A DNA stretch of 64,000 nt from Glandiceps talaboti (GCF_964340395.1 NC_135567.1:18318806-18382805), one strand, 5' to 3'. Positions 19,987 to 33,365 are shown, counted from the stretch's first letter. Made by a program: numbers and translations. Notes: generated by a model from the letters alone, not told the origin.

Positions 19987-20339
19987 TGCCAATTGTGTTA
20001 TACTTTCTGTGAAATTAAGAGTTTTTCCTCTACTGAAATGGATAACATTGAAATGTGAAATAAGTACAAGACTAACTTCATATTCTATTTTGTTGTCTTG
20101 AAATATGCATATTCGACGTCTTGTATCATTAATATCATTACTTAAGAAAAAATGGACTTTTATGTGTAAGATTTCAGAATATTTGTCCCAATATGTATTT
20201 TTTGTACAATCTGATCAAATGAATTACATGGGATTGTAGTAAAGATGCAACTTCGAAGCTAGTTCTTGTTTTATCTTATTTTATACAAACCTACCAATTC
20301 TTTCAAAGTGTATCTCGCTGTACAACAACTGGTACTCGT

Positions 20340-20756
20340 TTAAAGCATATCATAAATTTATTGCCAGAAATTAAAGGTTTACAAAATACTCTAATCTTAT
20401 CTACAAATGTACAAATATATCAAAATTAACAAGTCAAATGTGCCATAAAATAGAATAATGTAGAGAATTACAAACAAATTTCTGGCTATGCCCACAAAAA
20501 TAGTTCTTAGAAACTAATCGAGTTCGCTCGTGGCTCCAAAGAAGAACTCAATGTAATTATGCGGTGCGTTGTGTCAGACTGACAGCTTTTATTCTAATTC
20601 TCTAGTTAGACTGATATTTGTTTATCTTACAAAAGTACAAATATGACATTAGGGTTAGGGATATTGGAACACAGAATCATGGTAATATAATTATTTTATC
20701 TAGCGTTAACTTACTATCACACTGAAGGTTGGACTCGTGTTTTTCAGATGGACACA
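20340..20756. repeat. Diverged direct repeat, copy 1
   Basis: This shares an ordered set of words with 20980-21370: TCGAG-CT-TGGCTCCA near 20520 and 21081, GACATTAGGGTTAG near 20645 against GACATTATGGTTAG near 21247, TTGGAACACA-AATCATG, and TTTCACACT-AAGGTTGG-CTCGTG-TTTTTCAG near its end. Similarity is patchy, consistent with two old copies of one unidentified element or an old duplication. Confidence 0.5.
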
Positions 20757-20841
20757 TATATATATATATATATGTATATAAACTATTACGCTCTGCCACT
20801 GCGGTATAGAGCACTGTCTTAGCAGATTGATACTCACCGAG

Positions 20842-20916
<75 letters not shown>
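20757..20916. mobile_element. (TA)n tracts around a possible tRNA-derived SINE fragment
   Basis: A short (TA)n at 20757-20773 and a long one at about 20842-20916 flank about 65 bp. That segment contains CTGCCACTGCGGTATAGAGC (resembling a pol III A box and D arm) and GATTGATAC (one mismatch from the B box GWTCRANNC). The following ACTCACCGAGTTATATATA recurs inverted at 55318-55340, also beside (TA)n. The recurrence is plain; tRNA descent is a guess. Confidence 0.4.
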
Positions 20917-20921
<5 letters not shown>

Positions 20922-20979
20922 CATGTATCTATTTATGTATGTATGTATTTAGTTAGTTAGTTATTGCCAGTTTCAAAGT

Positions 20980-21370
20980 CAAAACCTACATGTCAATAGT
21001 AGCAAAATCATAGTATGCTATAATTATAAACAAAACAGAATTGGCAATTTGGAGTCGGAAAAAATAGCTTTTCGTTAGTCGAGCTTGGCTCCATAAATAT
21101 ATATGTTATATTCAAGGACAACCAGAAGCGATATTTTTAACTTTGTGTTTTATTTTTATTGTTTTGCAATACGGTTTCAAAGTAGTTGCTAAATTCGGTC
21201 CTGTGATAAAAATATTACTAAAATACATCACAAACCCAAAAATAAGACATTATGGTTAGACATGTTGGAACACATAATCATGTTAAATCAAATATCGTGA
21301 GATGGTTTATCAAGTGCAAACCTCCTTTCACACTAAAGGTTGGGCCTCGTGCTTTTTTTCAGTTTGGTTG
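20980..21370. repeat. Diverged direct repeat, copy 2
   Basis: This is the partner of 20340-20756, with the same words in the same order. It immediately precedes the foldback-family fragment at 21577. No coding capacity is seen. Confidence 0.5.
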
Positions 21371-21576
21371 ATACCAGCATATATACAGCCCATAACTCCA
21401 AACTAAAACATTTTCTCTATGTACCACAGTCGTTTATAGCATCCATATCAAATTTAAAAGTATACTTTTTCATTTGATTATTGACCACATTAGAAAGGCT
21501 ACATGCTCTGGATTGTAAATAAACCAATTGAAAAAGAATATTTTTACACTTGATATGAATGCTATAACATATAGCA

Positions 21577-21778
21577 TGATGTGTAAATGTGGTGAGTATG
21601 AGACGAAGTGACACCTTTGACTTCATTTACCATCGGTGTTCTCTCACTTGGGGTTGTAGACAATCAAAAGTGGTACTGTGTCTCGTACTACCCCTGGACA
21701 GAGATTGTGGTTAGGTGAGTCACAGGTAGGGTAATGGTTGGGTAAAGGTGGGTAAACTGGACTTTCGTGTAGTGTGAG
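21577..21778 (-). mobile_element. Inverted copy of the 10.7-kb foldback family
   Basis: The reverse complement matches 10715-10925 over a long stretch: GTAGTACGAGAC-CAGTACCACT, CACCGATGGTAAAT, and AGTCAAAGGTGTCACTTCGT followed by CTCATACTCACCACATTTACACATC. Only the terminal repeat near 21758-21778 is recognisable (ACTTTCGTGTAGTG); the other end is diverged. Confidence 0.75.
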
Positions 21779-22046
21779 TACAGCTAGACTGTGTACAAAT
21801 TGGAGTCTATGTGAAAGGGAAACATTGCAGCCAACCTTGTATGTTGTATTCCTAAAAACACAAAGCCAATCGGCAGCTTCAATCAAACATGGCTTATTCG
21901 TTTGATTCAGCATATCCGCACTGCAATGTACAATTGAAATGATTTTTATCAAGATGTATACTCTGTAATACATAATATTTCCGATACAAAGAAGGGTTGT
22001 TGTTTTTTGTTTCAATTGTAATATTTGGAAAGAAAATACTCAGTGT

Positions 22047-22186
<140 letters not shown>

Positions 22187-22729
22187 TTTTAGAGGTCGGA
22201 CAGGCAGACTGACAAACAAAGAGAGAGACTGAAAATATGAATGAACAATGAGGAAACAGATATACATCGCGATAGTGGAGAAATGTGTCAGGGGAAAGAT
22301 ACATTGGAGTGAATGAAACAAAAATAAACAAAAACTTGAATAGAGATCTGAAAAAGTTGATAGTTTTAAATTGTGTAAATAACAAAAGTGAAAAACAATG
22401 TCTTGGATAAAGTAAGTTGATAGACATACACAGGAAAGCGGACTCTATAGGAAGAACTACTCAGATCAGAACACAAAGGTCTCCTGGACATTCGTTTATC
22501 TACATTCACCTGACACTTATTGTTCCCAAGAGTTTGGATTACGAATAGAATAGAACGTCCTAACCACAAGGGGAGCTTCTCTCTCTTTACATAAAAAAAG
22601 ATTACATCGTTCTGTTCACAAAACAAGTCTCATTAAGACTCAAAAGTCTCTGCTTGTTACCATGGCGGATAAAGAAATTTTTTGCAAACAATTTTGAGTC
22701 ATTCCAAAAGAAAATCTTAGGTCAGACAA

Positions 22730-23050
22730 AACAAAACTAAAAATGGCGCTGTTTTTACTTGTGCAAGGTTTGATATTATCTTCTTCGTACAGAATGTCGC
22801 TTCACACTCAATCTACGCCCTTCTAAATGTTCTCAATGTAATCAGATCAAACTGAAACTCGAATTCTGCACGTAATGTAACAAAAATTGTCGGTATTTTA
22901 ATTGTAGAGTAATTTTCCGTTTGTTTATCAGCAGTTATTTAGTGTCAATAGAAAGTAGGCTTTGGAAGAATGAAATAAATAAAATGGCGGAAAAGGCGGG
23001 AAAGCATTGAACGGACAAATCATGAAAGTCGTCAAAAATGGCCACTCATC
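22730..23050. promoter_or_regulatory. Cluster of YY1/Pho-like and E2F-like sites
   Basis: AAAATGGCG at 22740-22748, AAAATGGCGG at 22981-22990, GGCGGGAA at 22995-23002 and AAAATGGCC near 23035-23043 lie within about 300 bp. ATGGC is the core bound by YY1/Pho, and GGCGGGAA fits E2F6-type sites. Both proteins can recruit Polycomb complexes in animals. A Polycomb-response role is inferred from motif content and Hox context only. Confidence 0.35.
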
Positions 23051-23739
23051 TTACACAATTTGACATGAATGAAACAGAGGCTTAATATTAATGGTTTGTT
23101 ATCTCTGAAAATGGTGATACATTCGTGAATCTCAAATATTTACAAAATACTATTGTTTTTTTTACACATTACCGTAGACAACAAGGACAAGCCAAGTTTT
23201 CAATAAATGGTTCCCCGTATATTATCGTGTACATTTGTGTGTCAACATTTATTTTAGATTCAGTTCAAAGAAAAAAATATTTGTCTAGAAATGGTCATTG
23301 TGAAAAAATTGCATAATCTAAGTAAAATAAATGTTATGAGAAAATAAACTATTTATATTTTTGTTGAAATGGATTAGACGCCATTTTGTATCTTCTTGTC
23401 AACTTTTCGCACGACAAAATCAACTATTGTGGCATCATATGGTGAAAAAAAAATTATTTGTTTGTAGTTACATATATATTTGTGTGCTGTGCTGTGAGAC
23501 ACATTGAAACGTTATATGTCACCAGAACACTGTCAAACAAGTCATGTCGCCCGCATGAGTTTGTAACCCTTATCTTATATTATGCTAGGAGAAGGCGGTG
23601 ACCCTTTGTGTATGTGTGGCTTTCACATGACCTGACCGACCCTGGAGTTTTGCCCCGACGATAATATTTTTATTCTTTTAAAACTGTTAAATCACTACAA
23701 GGCTGAGTAATACCAGGAAGTGAGATTTTAGGCCAGGTC

Positions 23740-23741
<2 letters not shown>

Positions 23742-23834
<93 letters not shown>
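23742..23834. repeat. (TC)n microsatellite
   Basis: About 93 bp of uninterrupted TC repeat. Confidence 0.98.
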
Positions 23835-23837
<3 letters not shown>

Positions 23838-26800
23838 CTAACTGCATCTGTATGTCTTTCTTTCAGACCTATTGTCAAGGCCATATAATAATAAACAAAC
23901 ATACAAACAAAACACCGCCATCTTTATTATTTATTCTAAATTCAAACGTTGTTGTTTATGTTGGTACATTGTATAAACAATGCACGGTAGATATAATAAC
24001 GTGGTGCCAGCTAACAAAACTAGAATGTGTGTAGTGTAGTATTTAGTCATTTATGGACTATAGTGACGTCAGAAATAATATGCAAATTTCAAAATCTTTT
24101 ATTTCATATTTTGTAATTCCTTGTTTGTAACCCAAAACATTTAAAATGTGTAAAAAATGTTGTTATTGTACGTAAAATAACAGACTTTTTACACTTTTTT
24201 GCATCTTTTTGCAAACAAGGACTTGGTATATGATATTTCACATTATTGTTTCTCTCAATGACATGTAGAAAAACATAGAAAAGTTGTTTTTTTAATCAAA
24301 ATTCCTAAATACATACTCCATACGGCCTCTTTAAATAAAATTAGTCGAAAAGTTACTAAAATTTGAAATTGATTCACTACAATTTGAAGTAACCATATGC
24401 AAATAGGAGAGTTAATGACGTAATATAAGGAGCCAATCAAATTGCTCAATAGTACTCGAATTGATGACGTAAAGCAAGTGTTAAGTTTAAGCCAATGGTT
24501 CTCCTCATTTCCGGTGCGATTTGAGAAAATCGTGTTTTGTCTAACTGGTAATGAGATTTGTAGTATGGTTGTATGGGCACAAGATAAGAAACGTGAACAT
24601 TCCAACCTCCATGACGGCTCCGAAATGATTTCAACATTCTCGACTGCTTGCTTAGTGACCGTATTAAAACCAAGCTGTATTTGGCAGGAAGTGAGAAATC
24701 TATCGAGTATGATCAACAGATATTAGCGTTCCATGTTTCAGACATTCTGACGATCTCAAAATTTCGACAGATTTTCTCAAAATTCTCAAAACATCGAAGC
24801 GTTAGATGATGACGGCTATTTCATGTTTGACTTGATATTCACCACCGAATAATGAAACAACAAAATGCCAATAAAAATATATAGAAACAAAATTAAAAGA
24901 ATTTTCTAACTTTAAAATTTTATTTCTGACGATATCATATCAAGTATAAAATGTATATGAAACTAGTCCAGATTTCATCATGAATGCAAACATTTTTTAG
25001 GACAGAGACATGTTTGTTTAGTAATTGTTTGGTTGTGTCCGAAATGGGAAGACAAGATGGCCGTCACCTCTCGTGAATAGATTTACGGTAGCAGTATAAA
25101 CAACCTTGAGAACTAAATTTTGGGAATAAGCACCAATTTGGAAGCCGTCATTGGTGTTGGTGCAACCATCAAATTGATTTCTGTGTAAGCCTTTGATATT
25201 TCGGAAATATCACTGTATAATTTTTGTGTAAAAATAGTGGCGGGAAGTAGTATATATCCGTCCCTTCACTTGTAGGAAAAATGTGAAAAATAAAGGAAAT
25301 GAGTCACGTGACCATGAACTTTTGTCGTTCACCTATTGTTCGATTTTTGAATTTAAAAAAAAAGTTTGAAATTTCGTAAGGTTGTACAAAATATAAAATC
25401 AAAAGAATATTATTTGATCTAAAGCATTGATTTCACATCTATAATATTTCTGATTGTTTACATTACGCCAGTAACGTCATTTAAGAATTGACCTAATATT
25501 TTCATCACGTTGAAATTTGGGGAGAGGAGCATTAGAAACTTAAACAAAGGTATGATATATAATTTCTTCAATTTTTTTTTTCGAATTTGTATTAAGGGTG
25601 GATTTATAGTCGTTTCACAAATTTTGGAGGGAAAACGGTCAACCGTCACTGTGTCGTCAACTTTACGCGATATGTTTACCAACATTGTACAGTAGTTCTG
25701 ATAGCAATTATGCAGAATGCGACTCAGACATTTTAGATTTAAAAGAAGCTTAGGATTATTCTAAGTGTCAAGGGAATAAATGAATAATCCAGGATATTTA
25801 TTTTCTGAAAAGTCACAAAATGTTCGAGCGCGGGAGCGTGTGAGCAAACGAACAAGTAACACAGACTATACCTTTCAACGATTCGAAACGTCAGAAAAAA
25901 AGAGAAATTTCTCTCAAGTGAATTTTATTACAAATTTACACCTCAGTGAGTTGCCGTTCATACAATTCTGCTGGAATTTACCACTTGGTTGTATTGTCCG
26001 ACATGGCTCTTTTGTTTGTTCTGTCACTCTTCCCTCCAAGACACAATCACTTTCACCACTTCTGTATGTCACCGTCTCCAGGATAAAAAAAACTCGCGAA
26101 TGTATAACACTGTTTTATCATTATGTATATACACAATATACAGTTGGATTAGTCTTCCAAAACATTGAAGGAAAATACTTTACTTTGTAATTAGAATTCG
26201 TATTCATCCAAGTTGTTTTCGTAACAATAAAAACAAGTGTTATTTTGGCGCCTTTAACAGCGGTACGAAAAATGTACATACTTCACGAAACAAATGATAC
26301 TGTTACTGTGATAAAACACACCAAAACACAGTAAATACATCATCATTCTTAGACTCAATTGGTTAGCGTGATTTCAAACATAGTTTGAGGGAGGGGTTAA
26401 ATTTTGGAAGTGGCGTCTTCCTTTGTGTCAGGGTTAAAATATACGTGAAATGCTTGTGTAAATCGAACTATGAAATAAACAGTCCCAGGGATGAGAATAT
26501 TTTGTGTTAGTTGTATTTTTAGTTCTAGCAGACGACAATCTTCAAAATTTCAAACCAGCATAAAAACAGGTGTTGCAAGAAGACGAGTGAATAAAACCAC
26601 GGCATTTTGACAGGAGTAAATGTGTTTTGTGTATTTCGTTAGTTTGGCCTATGACGACGACGATTCCGTCCAGCTGTTCGGCAAGGGGATAGAGAAAACT
26701 TACCAACCTAGTGTACTTTGAACTGATCATTGCACACCCTCATTTTTCATCGCTGTTCATGTACAGCTGTGACATTACAGTCTGTGTTTTAGGACTTGCT

Positions 26801-29600
26801 AAAGACAGCCTGTATATTTGTCACCCTTCTCAAAATCTGGTACAGTTGGCAGTCTGTAACCGGGACAGCAAACTTCGAAACAGTACTGAATTCGAAAGGA
26901 TTGTTTACGCAGACGATAAGTTGTGGTGTCACTGAGACGACAACATTACGAACTTTAGCCTTATATATTTCTCACAATTTCTCTTTTCGATACGGAAAGA
27001 AATAACTACTACACTATGAAAATCGATGTCCTTGTTATTTGTTTAACTCTGATACGTAGTTGTTGTTCCGACAAGCGGAAGCAATATCGACCTTTGTGGT
27101 CCGGATTTGTTTCCTTCGAATGCTACCGACCAAAATAGTTTTAATTTTGCAAGTTTTTGACGAAATCTAGGTCAATTCTGGATCAGGTGTATTGTAATTA
27201 GTCTTGGTAACGAGCTGCTTGAAGATTATGAGCAAAATTTCGACTTTTTTTGTAAATATTCTAGGTAACGTTCAAAAAGAAATCTTCATACTTTATCTGT
27301 TAGGTTTGATTCGTTACCTTGCAATAGCAGGGGCTTCTTCGTCCGACCAAACTACAATGAATTCAGTAACTGATTTGAACAATATTTTGGTGGACAACAG
27401 CACAGGAGAATGTTTTATGGAATAAGAGAAAATTGCAGAAGGAACACTATACATCTTCGGAAACTCACGGTGTGTTTTAACGAATCTATCAAACGACTGT
27501 GTCAGGAACATTGGATATGCCGCACGTCAAAACCATGTTGTTTCATGAAATGTGTATAACTTTTAAATTCTTTCCGTGTTACAATAATTTATTAAGTTTT
27601 AAAATACTTTTGATATTCACCAATTAAAATGATCAGACGACAGGAAATGAAAGTTCATGGCGTCCCAACTCAGTATTATTAAAGGTATTGTATAATATGA
27701 GCTTTAACGTTTGTGTGTATGTGTGAAGTCACATTATAACTGGTGATGCGATCGTGGAATACAGTAGTTCGCTATTTTGACAGCCTTGTTGTTATTTAGG
27801 GTCTGATATTTTGAAAACACTAGAATGTAGAAGCTGTATTTGTACGCCGATAAAGCAATAAAATGCACATTTTCCCTCAACAAAATTTCTGAATGAAAAT
27901 TCTAGGCTCTTCATATAATTTTGACGACTAACACAACACAACAGTTTGCGTCGTTTATCAGTAATTTTAGTTCAGATTTCTCACTGCTATGCAGACGATC
28001 GGCTCCGTCCTAAAGCTCGGTTAAATGTTGGCCGTACTATAACCGTTATATCAGAGTGTAAGACCATGTGAATTGGCAAACTAGCGTGTTTGTTTTGTAT
28101 AATCAGTCTTTTCATTTCTGTTTCTCCAACAAAGACATCTTTGCATTCAAGACAAAAGGATGACGCCGTTATTTAGATGTAATCTTGTATAATCCATTCG
28201 TTTCAGCTTGGATCTGACAAAGTTCAGTTGTGACACAACAGTAGAGCCATTGTGTGAAAATTAGACCGTCTCTTTGTTTTACACACTTGTGTCTGTATCG
28301 GATTAGAAAATGTCGTCTTTCCCTTGTATCATAACAAAACACCCGACTCTGTCCAAAATGTTAACCACACGTGTGTCCCTCCCTGATCAGTGTCCAAAAT
28401 CCTTCCTACAACGTCCAAAATCATACCACATCGTGCCAATGTTTCCAAGTCGCTAAATTTTCGCTGTCGTCAAAAAAATGAAGTGTCGTCAGCGCGGGAA
28501 ACGACAGATTTTCTTCGCTCGGAGGGAGAACTTTAATTTGCAATGTAAGCTTACTAGATATATGTGTCAGGTACGCTGGGCAATTTAGCTTATAGATCAC
28601 TCTCTTAGCACTCTTACTTCGATGTTAATTAGTCATAAAATAAAAGCTGACGTGTTACCCTGCTAAAATAGACTTTCATCCCATAGGCGGTAATTTCTGC
28701 AGATAAAATTTGCTGCTGTGGCCTATTTTCACGTGTTCTACGAACACTACATATTGAAGCAAAGAATAACTGTCGACACAGACAATACGTGGCTTGTTGT
28801 CGTGTGTCCATATACGAGTTCTCTGCATACAGTCCAGGTGAAATACTGACACCTGAGATATATAACAACCTCACCAGTAGAGGTAGCAACGCTTGAGTAT
28901 CTGTTTATATTGAAAATACAAAAATACGGTTATATTTGATCCGCCATCTTGTGAGAATCGTGTCAGATCTTCTTCGGCGCCATATTGAGAGGTCGATTCA
29001 TTAAACAACTGGAACAAAAATAATGGCAATTTTTCATCTCAGAATGTTTTGTTCGGATATTCTATGTGATGTCGTTAGGATGCAGTCAGAGATATGGACC
29101 TATTCATAAGTGAGTCAAGTAAAATGCAATGAATTACAATTAGCCATTTTGTGTCGTATCCAACTATGTCTACACGCAGTCAATTTTACAAATAACATGT
29201 GTTTTACCACAAAATGCAACTATTTTTTGACGATTTAATCTTCGACTGATTACTACCTGTCCCCTAAACGTTACGTATTAACTCTAAACCCTTGCTAAAA
29301 ATGCCAAAAATCAGCTTAATGGGTCTCAAACTCAGTTTAGCAAACTTGTAGAGAAATAATGTTTGAACCGAGGGTGACATAGGCAAAGTCACAGACATCT
29401 TTCCAGACATTTTTCTCGAAAATTTGAAATTTTTAACAATAACAAACTTTAGGGTAAGTAAATTCTAGTCTTGACTCACATGGACTTCAACTTTACTTCA
29501 ATTTTTTTACATCATTTTGTCAAAATTTGCCATAAATTACGATTTGACCTGCAAGTTTTGAGGACTTCGCTTATGGTATGATACTGTAATTTCAGGTTTG
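23835..29600. other. Intergenic DNA 3' of Hox5
   Basis: No gene is recognised. CAGACGAC occurs at 26529-26536 and 27634-27641, with near-matches near 26892 and 27992, and GGCGGGAA at 25239-25246. GTCGTCAGCGCGGGAAACGAC lies near 28483-28503. Two YY1-like sites (GCCATCTT at 28943 and GCCATATT near 28979) are about 35 bp apart. A 153-residue open frame at 24255-24716 on the minus strand has no recognisable domain and is treated as chance. Confidence 0.5.
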
Positions 29601-29604
29601 CTGA

Positions 29605-29737
29605 GTGCTGTGTGTTAGTGTGTGTCTGTGTCTGTGTCTGTGTCTGTGTGTATGAGTGTGTGTGTTTATTTGTTTGTTAAATGGTTAGTAAGTTAGTTTC
29701 ATCGTTTGTCTGTTTGTTTGTTTGTTTGTTTGTTTGA
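29605..29737. repeat. (TGTGTC)n and (TTTG)n simple repeats
   Basis: A short GT-rich tract containing repeated TGTGTC, then about eight TTTG units ending near 29737. Confidence 0.85.
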
Positions 29738-29840
29738 CAACTAAACCAGACAGTGACATATTTGAACTCGTTTAAACAGAGCCCAAAGTCAACGAATATC
29801 AAAAATACAAAGCGCGTCAAAGGTTGTCTTGGTACATATA

Positions 29841-29846
29841 TTTATT
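29841..29846 (-). terminator. Candidate Hox5 polyadenylation signal
   Basis: TTTATT on the plus strand reads AATAAA on the minus strand. It is the first canonical signal I find downstream of the Hox5 stop codon and would give a 3' UTR of about 1.2 kb. Other hexamers or a longer UTR are possible; transcript evidence is absent. Confidence 0.3.
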
Positions 29847-31047
29847 ACATTATGACGTATGATGTTTGTACATTATAGTTATAACAACAAGATAACAGAA
29901 ATAACTACATAACCTGAAAGAAAACTCAATGAAAGAACTTGGTTCACATATACAGACAAAAAATACAATAAAAATGGCGACATTTTGACTCCAGTCCTAA
30001 TAATATTTATGACGCTAGCTTAAAGTTAGAACTTCACCAGTATTTGAAAATATAATCAGTACATGTATATTTATCGGCAGTTAGTTTTAAAAACACGAAT
30101 ATTTAACAAAAAGGTGGCGATTTAGAGTTTCTAAAAAATACTACAACATATTTTTATAACGAGTATAAAGCTTAAAAGTAGGTAAAAATGAAGAAAACAC
30201 TGAGCAATTAATTAACCTACAATGAGTTAACCCTTTAGAGCCAGAGACATTTTTTTGCAAAATACAACATTGAAAGATAGTCTACAAAGTAACCGTATTT
30301 AGAACTATATTTTGATCACGTGTTATAAGTAAGGACACTCTCTGTCGCCCCTGTCCAAAATATACTAAGATTTCTCCAAAAAATGCAGAATTCCTGTAAA
30401 TTTTTGGTTAGAAAGTGTTCGGGACTCGAAGGGTTAAAACTGACACAAATTTCGCACGACGCACAGAGGGCGTACATACGTTTTGCTGGATCACAACATA
30501 TAGTAAAAGTAACGTTTAACACCGTCATATAAAACACTAATAAATATTGTGAATATAAATTTTTATCGTCCCATAATTTGACTCAAAGCAATTAAAGTTA
30601 CGTTGACAGCTCACTACTGCACTGTCACATGTTAGATGACGTACGGTACTTTGGAAATTACTACCTTTCACGCTTTTCTCGGTTTCAAAAATAAGTTATT
30701 TGTTTTCCAATTCACGCAAAATAAACTACATTTTTTAAATGCAACTTTTTTTTTTAGAGACGTGGGAAAATAGTTCTCTTGACTGTAGTAGTACTCGGAA
30801 TGTCAGGAAATAAAGTTGACGACTTGAAAAAAGGCGGGAAGAACTAGGCTCAAAGAAAGTACAAAATTTACAAATTAGAACCTGTATGTGGACAAACAAC
30901 ATGAAAATGAAAGCTTCTTTGCAGCAAACTGTGAAATCTGTCTGGAAAGTGTTACTTAAATTTGAAAGGAGCAGCCTCTTAGATTGATATCCCATCTTAA
31001 GTAAATCATCAGCCGCAAGTTCCAGATAGAAATTGTCGTCTGTTAAA

Positions 31048-33288
31048 TCAGTCGGCTGGACTAGGTGGATTTTGTACCACGCCAGCTGAGTCTACTGTTT
31101 CGTTCTTTGTATTTTCCACGAGTTGCGATATGCTTTTTACGTTGTGTTCCTTTTTCCATTTCATTCGTCTGTTCTGAAACCAGATTTTTATCTGGCGCTC
31201 ACTCAGCCCCAAAGCGTGTGCGATTTCGATTCTTCTTCGTCTGGTAAGATAGCGGTTAAAATGAAATTCCTTCTCAAGTTCTAGCGTCTGATACCGTGTG
31301 TAAGCCGTTCTGCTTCGTTTTGCTTCCATCCCGTTAGCACCTATTCGGAGGGAAAACAAGAACAAAATATAAACAGGTCTTCATATCTAAAAAAAGGTTC
31401 ACTTTCCCCTCAAGACATAGTAGACATATGATAGAAATTCTCATTAAAATTAGATGAATGTTTAATTCGAATGTTTCTGACATTACAGTAAATGGTTGCC
31501 TGGTATACAATTTACTTCGGTTTCTATTTATTGGTCATGTCCGTGAGAACTGCAACTGGCACCAATATCGGTATTTTGATTTGGGAGGTGATGGTTTAAA
31601 TTACTATGTGCTTCCGTCGTCTGACATAGCGACGGAAAGACTGACCTATATCGTATTAACTATAAGGAACATCCTGGACTGAAAATATAACCATACTGGT
31701 GTTATATGCAATGACAACTCGGTCACTGTTACACCGTAGTCTGTTGCAATGCCACTATTGTGTTGGTGTTTTATTCTTAACATCAGATGAAGGATGGGTA
31801 CAGGGAAACAGCTTGGCGTTGTCGAAGCCCGACACTCGTCGCACACGAAATGACACTATTGAACGGACAAACAAAGCACTCGTCGAACGATCAAAGTGTT
31901 TACATTTGTTATTGAAGTGTCGAAAAGTGGAACCGGGTTTTGAAGCACTCGTTTCAACAGACGCGAGAAGAGAGAAAACTCAAGTTCAAACAAAATATTT
32001 TAAGCAGACGATAATTATTGTTTCACCGCCTCTTCGATATAGGAACGCCTGTCACCTATTATCATGATTTATCTATGTAGCGAGATAAATGAGTGGACAT
32101 TGCACAACAAAAACAAAACCAGCAGCGCTACATCTTACATAACTATTGGAATTCACTAGGTGACACCGTAAGTGAGTAAAAGTTGTTACGTGTAGCAATT
32201 TCAGGTGACAGTTTTGACGACAGTGTGTAAATAAGGCGGGAACATAAATTTGGAGTTGGAAAGTTACACAATCATAAGCGCTCTAGCGTTACTAGCCAAT
32301 AGAAATACCGTGTAAGTTCAGCAGTGACACAACACTACGTTCCGGTAGTACTAACGTAAAAAATAAATCTTCGAGAAATAATAAATCTAAGCAAAGTATT
32401 TGAAATGACCGAATGATTACTCAAACGTGTGTATAGTATTCCCTTGGTAGTAATACAAGTATTTCTTCCTGGACGTTCACTATAACATGAACAACAAGAC
32501 GAAACGCAATCTGTTAACAAATACACTTTCGCTTGGTCAAATTTCTTGCACAAACCCAGTTTTTTCAGACACATAATTCTACATACCTTTGTGCAGCGGT
32601 TATTTACTGAGGGGTACATAAGGATTGTAGGGAGCAGGCGATAACTTTTGACAATTAACGTGACTGGGCGTACATCGTAAATTTGAACTCTACGTATACT
32701 ACCGTAACGTTTAGCTTCGTCTTCCTATTCCCATTTCTTTTCGTAAGTGGACATTTTTCTCGCATATTGTGGACAGCATTGATTTAAAAGGAACAGTGGC
32801 GGGGTGAATTTTCGCGATATTTTGACACTAAAGTAACACGTCAAATGACACTTACTTGAGCTCATGTGCATTTTTCTCATCCATGGATATACCACTGAAT
32901 CAGTTGGTGAGTTACTAGCAGTACTGGAGGCGTGTTTTTCTGTACCATTCATCCCACTTCCCAAGCCGTTTTCCAAATTCGGTGACGTCGAAGGCGTACT
33001 TCTAGCAACGGACATCGGAGCTGTTTCCATGTTGGCGTTGATCGTGTAGGATGTGTGATTTGGGGTATGGGACAGTCGGTTTGTGACGGGTTGTTGGAGC
33101 ACGTTACCTTCTGCTGGATAGTAGCCGACATCATGGTGGTTCGAATACTGATAACCGCCGTTGTAATTCACTGCCGTTGACGATGTGGGATTGTAGTGTC
33201 GATTCGTGCTGTTGTAGTGCTGGACTTGAAAATCTTGACCATTTTGATACCGGCTCGTTAGCGAAGAGTTCACAAAATACGAGCTCAT
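31048..33288 (-). CDS. Hox5: Hox5 / Sex combs reduced-class homeobox protein
   Basis: A sequence-specific nuclear transcription factor that patterns the anterior trunk along the body axis. The coding sequence is join(32856-33288, 31048-31340) on the minus strand: 433 + 293 nt, 241 residues. Exon 1 starts MSSYFVNS, the conserved Hox5 N-terminus, which fixes the start. A Ser/Asn/Tyr-rich region leads to YPWM at about residues 134-137 (the PBC/Exd contact motif) followed by RKMHMSS. The donor is GTAAGT and the acceptor is TTCCCTCCGAATAG; the intron is phase 1 and splits Ser145. The homeodomain is about residues 151-210, with [37 protein letters not shown] and [14 protein letters not shown] including Gln50 and Asn51. 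The short tail NVKSISQ resembles Hox5 KLKSMS. Length and architecture are ordinary for the class. mir-10 lies about 30 kb downstream on the same strand. Hox4 or Lox5 identity is less likely given the N-terminus and tail. Confidence 0.95.
31341..32855 (-). other. Hox5: Hox5 intron (phase 1, 1515 bp)
   Basis: This lies between the YPWM exon and the homeodomain exon, the usual Hox intron position. It carries GTCGTCTG at 31616-31623 and GGCGGGAA at 32235-32242, with a near-motif TTGACGAC at 32214-32221, so both recurrent motifs occur inside the gene. Open frames of up to 122 codons on either strand show no family features. Confidence 0.93.
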
Positions 33289-33365
33289 TTGTCTTGTTTA
33301 TTTGGGTGATTTGTGGCTCCACACTCGATGTTATGTCGATGATCACTACGTTCAATGATGAATTG

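Noticed and set aside
24255-24716. 153-residue minus-strand open frame
   Set aside because: No recognisable domain, an antisense frame is also open, and neighbouring DNA offers no exon partner.
31048-31365. Homeobox exon as Hox4 or Lox5
   Set aside because: The exon 1 MSSYFVNS start, RKMHMSS after YPWM and the KSIS tail fit Hox5; neither the expected Hox4 nor Lox5 flanking signatures are seen.
31699-32067. 122-residue plus-strand frame inside the Hox5 intron
   Set aside because: Antisense within an intron, no motif, and probably chance in a less AT-rich patch.
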